Shown piece by piece: positions 1-5,868 of a stretch of 6,217 nt of DNA. The notes under the pieces are model-generated. The model worked only from the letters and a program-made list of their open reading frames with translations. It did not search any database and had not been told where the DNA came from. This stretch comes from Candidatus Bipolaricaulota bacterium. GTDB taxonomy: Bacteria; Bipolaricaulota; Bipolaricaulia; Bipolaricaulales; Bipolaricaulaceae. Made by a program: the position numbers and the translations under genes. Where the stretch lies: positions 1 to 6,217 of the forward strand of contig JACIWM010000070.1 in assembly GCA_014360945.1 (NCBI GenBank), in the 5' to 3' direction. Numbering within the stretch: position 1 is the stretch's first letter; the number at the start of each line of letters is the position of its first letter.

Positions 1-8
1 CCAGAAAT

Positions 9-242
9 CTAAACCTTGGAGGTTTGGCCCAGGATTTCTTTGGCTGCGCGAACTACCGTGTCCACAGAGATCCCGAGTTTTTCCAGGACCACAGAGCCGG
101 GGGCGCTCGCGCCGAACCGGGAAATACCAAGCACTACCCCATCAAAACTTACGAACCTCTCCCAGCCCAAGGGACAGCCGGCCTCCACCGCCACCCGCGC
201 CCGCACCGCTCGGGGAAGGACCTCCTCCCGGTACTCCTTTGA
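9..242 (-). pseudogene. Truncated 3' fragment of a transketolase gene
   Basis: This stretch encodes the last 70-odd residues of a transketolase C-terminal domain, from EYREEVLP through VRARVAVEAGCPLGWERFV and GISRFGASAP to a TAG stop at 9-11. The rest of the enzyme (ThDP-binding and pyrimidine domains) is absent. Upstream of about 242 the frame stays open to 350 but the residues no longer resemble transketolase and run into the permease gene, so the start of that longer ORF is meaningless. Aligned by eye with the copy at the right edge, 58 of 70 residues match, and 32 consecutive bases are identical (172-203 versus 6084-6115). No internal stop or frameshift is visible, so truncation may be fairly recent. 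It is probably non-functional. It could be a displaced 3' end left by insertion of the intervening DNA, or the relic of a second tkt gene. Confidence 0.85.
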
Positions 243-297
243 GGGGCACCGTATAAAGCTTGAGGTCAGGCCTGCCCGTTGCTCAATTTTTTCGTGG

Positions 298-936
298 TTA
301 TCGCACAAACCATGAGCGCTTGAGATCAGCAAGCGTAAAAGCCATAGCAAAAAGAAACAAGCCGACCCCTAAATGCGCCAGTTTTCTTACGAGGAGTTCA
401 TTTCGCGGTAGACCAGAAGTGCTTAACAATAGAACAAACCAGTTAATAGTACGAAAACTTGAAAGCGACCTTCCTGTCAAAACAGAGAGAAAAGAAAACC
501 CCCACCAGGCAAGGCTAAGCCCAAGGCCTGCTTCCTCACCCAAGAAAAGGCCGAAAAGGAAGGCAACACTGCCTAATGCCAGCCCAGGCGCGATGATCAA
601 GAGGTACTCAGCCGGCGACACTGCAGCAATTGCCACCAGGACTAAAAGCAGCAAAACAAACAGGGATCTGAACAAGAAAATCATTCCTTTCTTCTTGGGC
701 GTTCCCACCAAGACCTCAAGGGTATGCCATTGCTTTTCCCGCTCAAGAATTGTAAACATCAGCAAAGGGAAAAGAACTGGATACACAAATTCTAAAAAGA
801 CAACCCACCCCACCCAGATCTCGGGCACTTCCGGCGAGAAGGCTTTGGTCAAACGCAGGATGCTTACAAAAACTGACAGTAGGAGGAGACGCCAGGACAT
901 AGAAAGCTTAGCTTCGTAAAAAAGGTGGTTGATCAC
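298..936 (-). CDS. ABC-2 type transporter permease
   Basis: This is a membrane subunit of about 212 residues, presumed partner of the ATPase just upstream. Hydrophobic segments are visible near residues 17-30, 42-64, 88-108, 112-131, 135-156, 164-175 and 187-204 (counted from the GTG), so six or seven membrane spans. After the second comes a charged loop with EREKQWHTLEVLVGTPKKK; a glutamate-rich TLE..L.TP loop here is common in ABC-2 permeases. The GTG start at 936 overlaps the ATPase stop in a GTGA arrangement, which favours translational coupling; an in-frame ATG at 900 is the alternative. The frame stays open upstream to 1200, but that part is only a shadow of the ATPase gene. The gene ends with TAA at 298. 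It is visibly more AT-rich than the ATPase. The substrate cannot be told; small single-span-set permeases of this type usually act as dimers. Confidence 0.82.
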   Translation of the reverse strand: MINHLFYEAKLSMSWRLLLLSVFVSILRLTKAFSPEVPEIWVGWVVFLEFVYPVLFPLLMFTILEREKQWHTLEVLVGTPKKKGMIFLFRSLFVLLLLVLVAIAAVSPAEYLLIIAPGLALGSVAFLFGLFLGEEAGLGLSLAWWGFSFLSVLTGRSLSSFRTINWFVLLLSTSGLPRNELLVRKLAHLGVGLFLFAMAFTLADLKRSWFVR

Positions 937-1784
937 AAGCGAAGCAGCGCCAGATAAGCGTCCTCGAGGGAGGGGGTGACCAGGCGCCCCTCGGGCACCT
1001 CGCCCAGTACCCGCATTGCCCGACCCCCCTCGATGCGTTGGGTGGTCAGTACGCGTTCCCCTAAGGCTAGGAGTTTTTCTTTCACCGCTTCCTCTGGGAC
1101 CACCAGTTGATAAATACGACCCTGAAACTGTGCCACTAACTCCCCTGGGGTCCCAAAGAAGCGTAGCTTTCCTTCGCTGAGGATAGCCAGACGATCGCAA
1201 ATCATGGCCACGTCCTCCACAAGATGTGTGGAAAGCACGATCACCCTATGGCTTCCAAGGTCCATCAAATATTCCCTAAACCGCACTCGTTCCTCAGGAT
1301 CAAGGCCGGCAGTGGGCTCATCCACAAGGAGAACCTTAGGATCGCCCAAGAGGGCCTGAGCAATGCCCAACCTCCTCAGCATACCTCCTGAGTAAGAGGT
1401 CACCCTGCGGCGGGCGACACCGGAGAGGCCGAACCGGTCAAGCAGGGCGTTGATTTGTTCCTTAGGATGACGGACCCCTTTGAGAGCAGCAATATACTCG
1501 AGGTATTCGTAGCCGGTGAGTTTGGGATAGGCACCGAATTCCTGCGGAAGATAGCCCAACATTCTGCGGATTGGAATGCGCTCACGCACCACATCATAGC
1601 CGAATACCGTGGCCCGGCCGGACGTAGGAGGAAGGATGGTGGCGACAATCCTGATGAACGTGGTCTTCCCAGCCCCGTTGGGACCAAGAAGGCCGAACAC
1701 GCCGGTCCCAATTTCAAGGTCTACCCCTTTGAGGGCTTGGACATGGCCGTAGTGTCTCGTCAAGGCCTCCGCCTTAATCGCCAT
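933..1784 (-). CDS. ABC transporter ATP-binding protein
   Basis: This is a complete ATPase subunit of 283 residues, cytoplasmic and membrane-associated, that powers transport through the permease encoded next. Motifs appear in normal order and spacing: Walker A GPNGAGKT (34-41), Q-loop glutamine 81 in YLPQEFG, signature SGGML (132-136), Walker B VLLVDE (151-156) followed by PTAGLDP, and the switch histidine 187 in STH. About 65 residues after the nucleotide-binding domain form a C-terminal extension typical of CcmA/DrrA/NatA-type exporters paired with ABC-2 permeases. ATG at 1784 is preceded by GAAGGCGGGG and overlaps the end of the preceding small ORF by 11 nt; the TGA stop overlaps the permease GTG. 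Direction is inferred to be export because the partner is ABC-2 type and no binding protein is nearby. All catalytic residues are present, so it should be active. Confidence 0.95.
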   Translation of the reverse strand: MAIKAEALTRHYGHVQALKGVDLEIGTGVFGLLGPNGAGKTTFIRIVATILPPTSGRATVFGYDVVRERIPIRRMLGYLPQEFGAYPKLTGYEYLEYIAALKGVRHPKEQINALLDRFGLSGVARRRVTSYSGGMLRRLGIAQALLGDPKVLLVDEPTAGLDPEERVRFREYLMDLGSHRVIVLSTHLVEDVAMICDRLAILSEGKLRFFGTPGELVAQFQGRIYQLVVPEEAVKEKLLALGERVLTTQRIEGGRAMRVLGEVPEGRLVTPSLEDAYLALLRL

Positions 1785-2127
1785 CCCCGCCTTCTAACAG
1801 CATCCGAATGTAGTTCTCATGGCCAAGATCCTCTCCCCGTTGCCAATGTTTAAGGATCTTTCGCGCTGCTTCAGGGTTAAACTGAACATATTGACATAAC
1901 GGTTCGAAAACTTCACACACCACTACTTGAATGTCTTCTTCCTCTTTTAGTTCTTGTGTCTGTAAGATTTCGGCCAAGGTAGGACTAGTAGCTTGGTTTT
2001 GAAGCCATATTAATGATTTTTCTACCTTTTCTTTGTCGCAACAGGCCACCGAATACAGCGTTAGGTAGCATCGAGCCAGTTCATCAAGCCCCGAAGAAGC
2101 GGTCATCGCCCAGGCAAAGAGCCACAT
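1774..2127 (-). CDS. Small protein of unknown function, first gene of the ABC operon
   Basis: I do not recognise this family. From the ATG at 2127 it is 117 residues, hydrophilic and likely mostly helical, with five cysteines (including an ACC pair), an acidic run KEEEDI near the middle and a C-terminal tail MLLEGGDGD. No helix-turn-helix, signal peptide or long membrane span is evident. It overlaps the ATPase start by 11 nt, so it is very probably translated with the transporter and may be an accessory or regulatory factor. The start is uncertain. A TTG at 2151 has a GAGGAG 8 nt upstream, but that signal lies inside the IS right end and would add eight IS-encoded residues; ATG 2106 is another option. 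The IS right end stops at about 2130, so the native promoter and perhaps the native N-terminus were displaced to beyond 3382. Confidence 0.6.
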   Translation of the reverse strand: MWLFAWAMTASSGLDELARCYLTLYSVACCDKEKVEKSLIWLQNQATSPTLAEILQTQELKEEEDIQVVVCEVFEPLCQYVQFNPEAARKILKHWQRGEDLGHENYIRMLLEGGDGD

Positions 2128-2130
2128 CTC

Positions 2131-2145
2131 TGAAAGCGCGCGCCC
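2131..2145 (+). repeat. IS right-end inverted repeat (15 bp)
   Basis: The 15 bases TGAAAGCGCGCGCCC are the exact reverse complement of those at 3368-3382. The repeat lies just upstream of the 117-residue ORF and marks the transposase 3' side of the element. Confidence 0.88.
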
Positions 2146-2151
2146 GGTCAA
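2146..2151 (-). promoter_or_regulatory. Outward-facing -35-like hexamer in the IS right end
   Basis: TTGACC reads outward from the right end of the element. In the present linear arrangement the hexamer 17 nt further on (GATGTG) is a poor -10, so it probably does not drive the downstream ORF. In a circular form that joined the right end to left-end bases GATGTTA, a TGTTAT would lie 17 nt away, matching the junction-promoter arrangement known for circular IS110-family intermediates. Confidence 0.3.
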
Positions 2152-2285
2152 CCCCTTTTCTCCTCACCCCTAACCTCGGACCATTAGGACTGGATACATC
2201 TCTTCGTCCATCTTGGGCATAAGGTTTTCCGGGGACGTCCCGCAATCAATTGCCGAGCTTTTGTGCTCATGTGTCTCGCCCGCGT
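2146..2285 (-). ncRNA. Candidate seekRNA/bridge RNA region of the IS1111-type element
   Basis: In IS1111-group elements the guide RNA that directs target choice is encoded between the transposase stop and the right end; this is the corresponding segment. Read on the minus strand it has a series of small hairpins: GAGC/GCTC around ACAAAA, GCAAT/ATTGC (2243-2254), and the palindrome GGGACGTCCC. A stronger 7-bp hairpin (CCGGCTT/AAGCCGG, 2307-2324) sits just before it, inside the transposase tail. Two words in it recur at the flank junctions: ATCAATT (2245-2251 and 3387-3393) and ACATCTCT (2196-2203 and 2124-2131). Exact RNA ends cannot be set from sequence, and since the transposase is dead the RNA may be a relic. 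Confidence 0.4.
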
Positions 2286-3324
2286 TCACGCCCCCATCGC
2301 CCCGGCCCGGCTTCTGTAAGCCGGCTCCTGATAAGGCTTCCCCGCAATATGTGGCCTCAGCCAAATGCCTCCCCACGGCTCCCACCGCTTTCTGGTGCCC
2401 CCTTCTCTGAAGGATCCGGGCGTAAAGTTGGCTGACATGGCGGTGCGGGTGCTTGCGGTGGTAACAAGCCACGACATTCGCGGCCTCACCGTAGGCCCAC
2501 TTCAAGTACCGATTCACGTCCTCACTGGTCTTCCCGTGGCGGACCTTAACCACCGCTCTGTTGGATTCTGGGGACCATCCCCGCATAGGAAGCAAGATGC
2601 TCTGGACCAGGGAACCGCCGCACATCCCCAACCTCCAGAGCAATCACCGTGGCCAGAATTAACCCCACCCCCAGGAAGACCCATGAGAAGCTTCACCTCT
2701 TTAGAGGGAGCAAGAACTTCTTCCATCCTCCTTTCCAAAGTCGCGATCCTCTGGTCCAAAACCTCAACTTGTTCCAACATCATTTCGGTTACAGCCCCCG
2801 TTTCGGGAGGAAGTTCCGCAATTTTCCAGGTAAGAAGCCGCCTTCCCTCGACCCCAAAAGGATCACTCACCTCCTTGACGAGCAGACCGTACTTGGACAG
2901 GGGAGCATGTATGCGCTGCTTGAGTCGAGTCCTTTGGCGGACCAGGACCATTCTCGCCCGAGTAAGTTCTCGCTTATCTCGAAGCTCACCAGGAGGAATC
3001 CACACGATGGGGAGGGTTCCGGTCCGCTGGAGTTTGTTCAACCCCCGGGCATCGAGCTTGTCCGTCTTATTCACCATCCCCAGCATAAGCTTAGCCTTGG
3101 CGGCATGGACCAGCTTGGGAATACAACCGGCTTGTTCGATCTCCTCCACGATCCAGTACCAGCCCCCCCACTGTCTCCACTGCTACTGGGCTTCATCTTT
3201 GAAAGAGCGCTGTCAACGCCCTACGCTTATGCATGAGCTTTCCCTCCCGTTTTATCTGACCCTTCTCGTCCTCCACCACTGCATAGGCGCACCGCTTGTA
3301 GCAGTCAAAGGCGATATACTCCAA
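2286..3324 (-). pseudogene. IS110-family DEDD transposase, frameshifted
   Basis: A TTG start at 3324 is preceded by AAAGGAG. The N-terminal RuvC-like part opens EYIAFDCYKR, continues to VAVET, then WYWIVEEIEQAGCIPKLVHAAKAKLMLG and NKTDKLDARG, supplying the D, E, D, D positions expected of the family. The C-terminal Transposase_20 part has LPG.G, GDVRRFPGPEHLASYAG, an SGG segment (probably the catalytic serine region) and DVNRYLKWA through AVGRHLAEATY, ending KPYQEP and TGA at 2286. Damage: in-frame TGA at 3193-3195, one extra G in the run at 3163-3169, one extra G in 2663-2672, one extra T at 2546-2547, and an indel near 2340-2350 that removes a few residues after EATY. Three of the lesions are single-base insertions in short repeats. 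The protein cannot be made intact. Confidence 0.9.
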
Positions 3325-3367
3325 TTTGCGCTCTCCTTTCTTTTCCCGGCAGGATAACCCTGTCCAA

Positions 3368-3382
3368 GGGCGCGCGCTTTCA
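3368..3382 (+). repeat. IS left-end inverted repeat (15 bp)
   Basis: GGGCGCGCGCTTTCA is the exact reverse complement of 2131-2145. It lies 43 nt upstream of the transposase start and marks its 5' side. Confidence 0.88.
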
Positions 3383-3755
3383 TAACATCAATTAACGGGA
3401 CGCTACCTTCGTTTCGATCCGCAGCGGACGCACCATGTATCAAGCTTGGGTTTGACAGTAAATCCACAAATTAGCTTGCAATGTGAATTTTCGGATGCAG
3501 GACCTAGGAGCGCAAAAGTTTGCATGTGTACCGGATTTTATCGGTTTTCCATGGCACTACATACCAACCAAAGGCCGATCCGAACATAATTTTCATGCAT
3601 TGAGCACAGCCTTCAATTAATCCACTTAGAATGCGGGTTTTCGCCTTCGCTGTCAAACTGAAATAGCCTTCTGCTTAGGCGCCCTGTTCGCCCTCCTCCA
3701 CATTCTATACCGCGCTCCCCTTTATTATCGGTTTTGGCATCCCACACCTCTTGTT
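3383..3755. other. Intergenic stretch with no recognisable gene
   Basis: This stretch of about 370 nt lies between the IS left end and the stop of the 256-residue secreted protein. I find no convincing coding frame, tRNA or clear promoter. A minus-strand frame from GTG 3467 to 3390 is open and is in phase with the 117-residue ORF across the IS, so it may hold the displaced 5' flank of that gene, but it has no ribosome-binding site and begins directly after a TAA. An 11-bp direct repeat TTATCGGTTTT occurs at 3538-3548 and 3725-3735, 187 nt apart; its meaning is unknown. The base composition is more AT-rich than the transketolase and ATPase genes. Confidence 0.5.
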
Positions 3756-3767
3756 TCAAGTGTTGGG
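3741..3767 (-). terminator. Weak stem-loop at the end of the exported-protein operon
   Basis: An imperfect hairpin of about 10 bp overlaps the stop codon of the last operon gene: CTTG/CAAG closing a 3-nt loop, then ACA/TGT and CCC/GGG with a 3-nt and a 1-nt bulge. There is no T-run after the stem on the minus strand, so it is not a standard intrinsic terminator; it may only protect the 3' end. Confidence 0.22.
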
Positions 3768-4526
3768 GACTGTAATTTGAAGACTCTCAAAAATTTTTCG
3801 TATTATCTCAGCAATCTCCGGGTATTGTCTAACGGTATTTCTAAAAGCTTCTGCAAGTTTAGCGTTAAGCTCTTCAGAACCAAGCACTCCATATTTTTTT
3901 AGTACCAAGGAGTAGCGTAGAGAGATGCTCGTTTCGTCAAACTCGTATCCCTCAGCTTTAACCCACCAGCCTACTTGATCAGCCCACCAAGCAACGCCTT
4001 CCCTTTGTTGTTGTCCTGTCTTTGCGCTGTATCTCACTGCAATGGCCTCATAAGAAGTCCAGTATGTACTCACTGCGCTTTTTCCCTCCTCTGCGATCTC
4101 TATCTCAACGCCTGTGCTCACCAGACGAAAAGAGGTTGGACCTTGGCCAAAGAGGCCTTTTCTAGCCAGCTCTAAAAAGAACCCGCGCTCGGGACCAGGT
4201 TTGGCACCGGTAGAAATAAACTCCACTGGCAGAGGCCATCGCATATAAGGTCGAAAGCATTCCTGAGTATATATAACCAAAGATAGCAGCGTTGTGTGAC
4301 TTATTACTGCCACGACCCAAATCTCAGTATCCAAAAGTTTCATCCCTTTTATAGCAAGGAACGTTACCTCCGAAACATCCCACAGGACCTGCTTTTTTGA
4401 CACCTCTCGATATACTTCAGCATGGTAAACCCAGTACATTCCGTCCTGCCAATGTGTAGAATTTTCTTGTTGTGCTAGAACCCCCCAACTCACCGCTAGC
4501 GTAATCACTAAAAGAACCATTCTCAT
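3756..4526 (-). CDS. Secreted protein of unknown family
   Basis: This is a protein of 256 residues that I do not recognise. The ATG at 4526 was chosen because AGAAGG stands 4 nt upstream and it directly begins a signal peptide, MRMVLLVITLAVSWGVLA with cleavage likely before QQENS; an upstream TTG at 4550 would add eight charged residues and lies inside the preceding gene. The mature part is rich in aromatic residues (HWQDGMYWVYHAEVY near its start, WWADQVGWWVKAEGYEFDE near 185-205) and in alternating beta-type stretches, ending in a helical segment from about residue 215. It has one cysteine (in TQECF), unlike its neighbour. It follows the cysteine-rich gene by 11 nt in the same operon, so it is probably exported to the same compartment, perhaps as a partner of that protein. 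Codons are more AT-rich than in the thioredoxin gene. Confidence 0.72.
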   Translation of the reverse strand: MRMVLLVITLAVSWGVLAQQENSTHWQDGMYWVYHAEVYREVSKKQVLWDVSEVTFLAIKGMKLLDTEIWVVAVISHTTLLSLVIYTQECFRPYMRWPLPVEFISTGAKPGPERGFFLELARKGLFGQGPTSFRLVSTGVEIEIAEEGKSAVSTYWTSYEAIAVRYSAKTGQQQREGVAWWADQVGWWVKAEGYEFDETSISLRYSLVLKKYGVLGSEELNAKLAEAFRNTVRQYPEIAEIIRKIFESLQITVPNT

Positions 4527-4537
4527 TGCGCCTTCTT

Positions 4538-4903
4538 TCACCCGGGGCAAGGTGAAATGGTTCGGCAGCGTATATATCCCTCACAACAATAAGATGGAAC
4601 ATAACATTGTGCCCAGCAAATGCCTGGACAAGCTAAAATACAAAACAGATTCTTTCCGCATGTAATTACACAAGTGCTCAGACAAAATCCATAGCACTCC
4701 CAGTCCATTCCGCCACATGTCTTTGTGCAAACAACGTAGCAATATGTTCCGCCACCGCGTGGATCACAAATGACCTGGGGTTCTTCCACCAGCCCCTGCT
4801 TGGGTGTTGGCCAAGGGACGCTGCCGTCATCCGTGGTCTGAGCCAGCCCTAAAACACTCGCAATCCCAATAAACGTTAACACCATCAACATTCGCCAAAA
4901 CAT
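4538..4903 (-). CDS. Small secreted cysteine-rich protein (16 Cys, CxxxC register)
   Basis: This is a 121-residue protein with a signal peptide (about residues 1-21, cleavage after VLGLA) and no recognised family. The mature part of about 100 residues contains 16 cysteines, at 46, 55, 59, 63, 70, 74, 78, 82, 88, 92, 96, 100, 106, 107, 113 and 119. Three blocks keep an exact four-residue spacing (55-63, 70-82, 88-100), which would put cysteines on one face of helices. The even number fits up to eight disulfides, although metal binding is not excluded. The linker at 22-45 is Pro- and acid-rich. The ATG at 4903 has a perfect AAGGAGGTGA 3 nt upstream, the best ribosome-binding site in the window, so high expression is likely. 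It overlaps the end of the thioredoxin-like gene by 19 nt, which implies coupling and suggests that protein matures its disulfides. Confidence 0.8.
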   Translation of the reverse strand: MFWRMLMVLTFIGIASVLGLAQTTDDGSVPWPTPKQGLVEEPQVICDPRGGGTYCYVVCTKTCGGMDWECYGFCLSTCVITCGKNLFCILACPGICWAQCYVPSYCCEGYIRCRTISPCPG

Positions 4904-5826
4904 ATTTCACCTCCTTCTTTTTCGCTCACCAACCTGGCCAGTACCTCTTTCAATAAGCGTTCTAGACTTTCCTCCCCTTCCCAAACCCCTTCTACCACCC
5001 CCTTTCCGCCCACGAAGAAGAAAGTCGGGCTGCGCCTGACATTGTAAGCCGTGTTCACCGATAAACCCTCCACCCAAAGGTCCAAAAGAACAAAGGCTTT
5101 CCCACCTGCTTCTTGCGCCTGTTTCAAGAATTGCACAAGCCGCCCGCGGCTCTCCTCAGAAATTCCAGGCCGGCCCACGACGGCCACCAAGACCACGGGA
5201 ACCTCCTGGGAAAGCCGCACTAACACAGGCAACGCCCCCCAACATGGCGCACAGCCCAAGAATATGAACGCCAAGAGAAGAGGCTTTGGAAGATCGGCAA
5301 AAGCGAGTTCCTCGCCGTCTATACTTTGAGCTGAGAAATCCGGAGCAGGGTTGCCCAAAAGCTCCGTAGGGTTGGGGAACGCGATAAGAAGCGATTCCGC
5401 AAGCTTTCTCAGAAGAAGTTCTTCGGTGAAGGGCCAGTCCAGCTTCTCCATGGAGATCCCCTCCACGAAAAGGAGCACCGTGGGCGCGCGCCGAACACCA
5501 AAAAGTAGGCCGAGCTTTCCACCATCGTCGATAAGCACGAGCATATTCTCGAGCGCTAGTTGTCCAAGCTCTGGGGTGGCTGAAGGAACGACAAAGGCGA
5601 AACGGATCTCCGGGAAAGCCTCGGCGGCGTGGTTGAACCACTGGATCACCTTCTCGCAAGCAGGGCAGCCGGGGACAACCACGAACGCCAAAGCCCAGCG
5701 GCCCTTCCCAAGACCTTCCAAGGCAAAGGGCTCCCCAGCAAGGGTGGCAAGCGAAATTAGGTCATCTTGAGCAAGACAGAGGCTCACAGATACAAAGAGG
5801 CCCAAGAAAAAACCCCAGACCTTCAT
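4885..5826 (-). CDS. Exported didomain thioredoxin-like protein
   Basis: This protein has 313 residues from the ATG at 5826; a GTG at 5835 would add three. A signal peptide (MKVWGFFLGLFVSVSLCLA, likely cut before QDD) sends it across the membrane; C17 does not sit in a good lipobox. Two thioredoxin folds follow. Domain 1 (about 30-148) has GCPAC with C54 and C57 and a cis-proline P115 in VRRAPT. Domain 2 (about 158-300) resembles TlpA/ResA, starting GNPAPDFSAQSIDG, with GCAPC at C192 and C195 and cis-proline P267 in VRRSPT. The shared VRR(A/S)PT suggests internal duplication. Both sites have Gly where Trp usually precedes the first Cys. A C-terminal CxxxC (C309, C313) may be an extra redox pair. 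The likely role is oxidising, reducing or isomerising disulfides of exported proteins, most plausibly the cysteine-rich product of the overlapping next gene. Confidence 0.88.
   Translation of the reverse strand: MKVWGFFLGLFVSVSLCLAQDDLISLATLAGEPFALEGLGKGRWALAFVVVPGCPACEKVIQWFNHAAEAFPEIRFAFVVPSATPELGQLALENMLVLIDDGGKLGLLFGVRRAPTVLLFVEGISMEKLDWPFTEELLLRKLAESLLIAFPNPTELLGNPAPDFSAQSIDGEELAFADLPKPLLLAFIFLGCAPCWGALPVLVRLSQEVPVVLVAVVGRPGISEESRGRLVQFLKQAQEAGGKAFVLLDLWVEGLSVNTAYNVRRSPTFFFVGGKGVVEGVWEGEESLERLLKEVLARLVSEKEGGEICFGEC
4907..4916 (-). promoter_or_regulatory. Perfect ribosome-binding site of the cysteine-rich gene
   Basis: AAGGAGGTGA matches the 16S anti-Shine-Dalgarno end over ten bases, with GGAGG 6 nt from the ATG at 4903. 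It lies inside the last codons of the thioredoxin-like gene and so also encodes part of its C-terminal tail. Confidence 0.9.
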
Positions 5827-5839
5827 GCTCCTCACTAGT

Positions 5840-5868
5840 TAAATACAAAAAAAAAGGTGTGGTGTCAA
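5840..5868 (-). promoter_or_regulatory. Promoter of the thioredoxin/cysteine-rich operon
   Basis: A consensus -35 TTGACA (5863-5868), a 17-nt spacer and a -10-like TATTTA (5840-5845) stand directly before the operon. The spacer contains nine consecutive T (5847-5855). The start site would fall near 5833, leaving a leader of only about 7 nt before ATG 5826, or an almost leaderless message from GTG 5835. The GAGGAG next to the ATG is too close (1 nt) for normal Shine-Dalgarno pairing. The -10 matches consensus at three of six positions; the -35 is perfect. Confidence 0.6.

Larger units (their letters stand above)
2131..3382 (-). mobile_element. Decayed IS110-family element, IS1111 group
   Basis: The element is defined by a perfect 15-bp inverted repeat at 2131-2145 and 3368-3382 enclosing a recognisable but broken DEDD transposase gene on the minus strand. 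IS1111-group members of the IS110 family carry short subterminal inverted repeats of roughly this length, a short left end and a longer non-coding right end. Here the left end (repeat to TTG) is about 43 nt and the right end (stop to repeat) about 140 nt, which fits. True ends probably lie a few bases outside the repeats, for instance 2128 and 3389. This family makes no target-site duplication, and none is seen. With the transposase broken, the copy cannot move unless helped in trans. Confidence 0.8.

Noticed and set aside
260..919. Plus-strand open frame of 219 residues
   Set aside because: It is antisense to the permease, very rich in Lys, Arg, Ser and Thr with no motif, and is the usual shadow of a hydrophobic coding strand.
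937..1200. N-terminal extension of the permease frame up to 1200
   Set aside because: It lies wholly inside the ATPase gene in another frame, has an Arg/Gly/Pro-rich non-protein-like composition, and the GTGA overlap at 936 gives a better start.
2365..3357. Plus-strand open frame of 330 residues across the IS
   Set aside because: The minus strand carries unmistakable transposase motifs through the same bases; the plus frame shows none and is only open by composition.
3452..3480. TTGACA on the plus strand at 3452-3457 as a promoter
   Set aside because: No acceptable -10 lies 16-18 nt downstream and no plus-strand gene follows.
3538..3735. 11-bp direct repeat TTATCGGTTTT as borders of a small mobile element
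   Set aside because: The 187 nt between the copies shows no inverted ends or structure, and an AT-rich 11-mer pair is weak evidence.
4885..5826. Lipoprotein reading of the thioredoxin-like protein using C17
   Set aside because: The residues before C17 (VSL) do not form a lipobox, since the position next to the cysteine is Leu; a signal peptidase I site after CLA is more likely.
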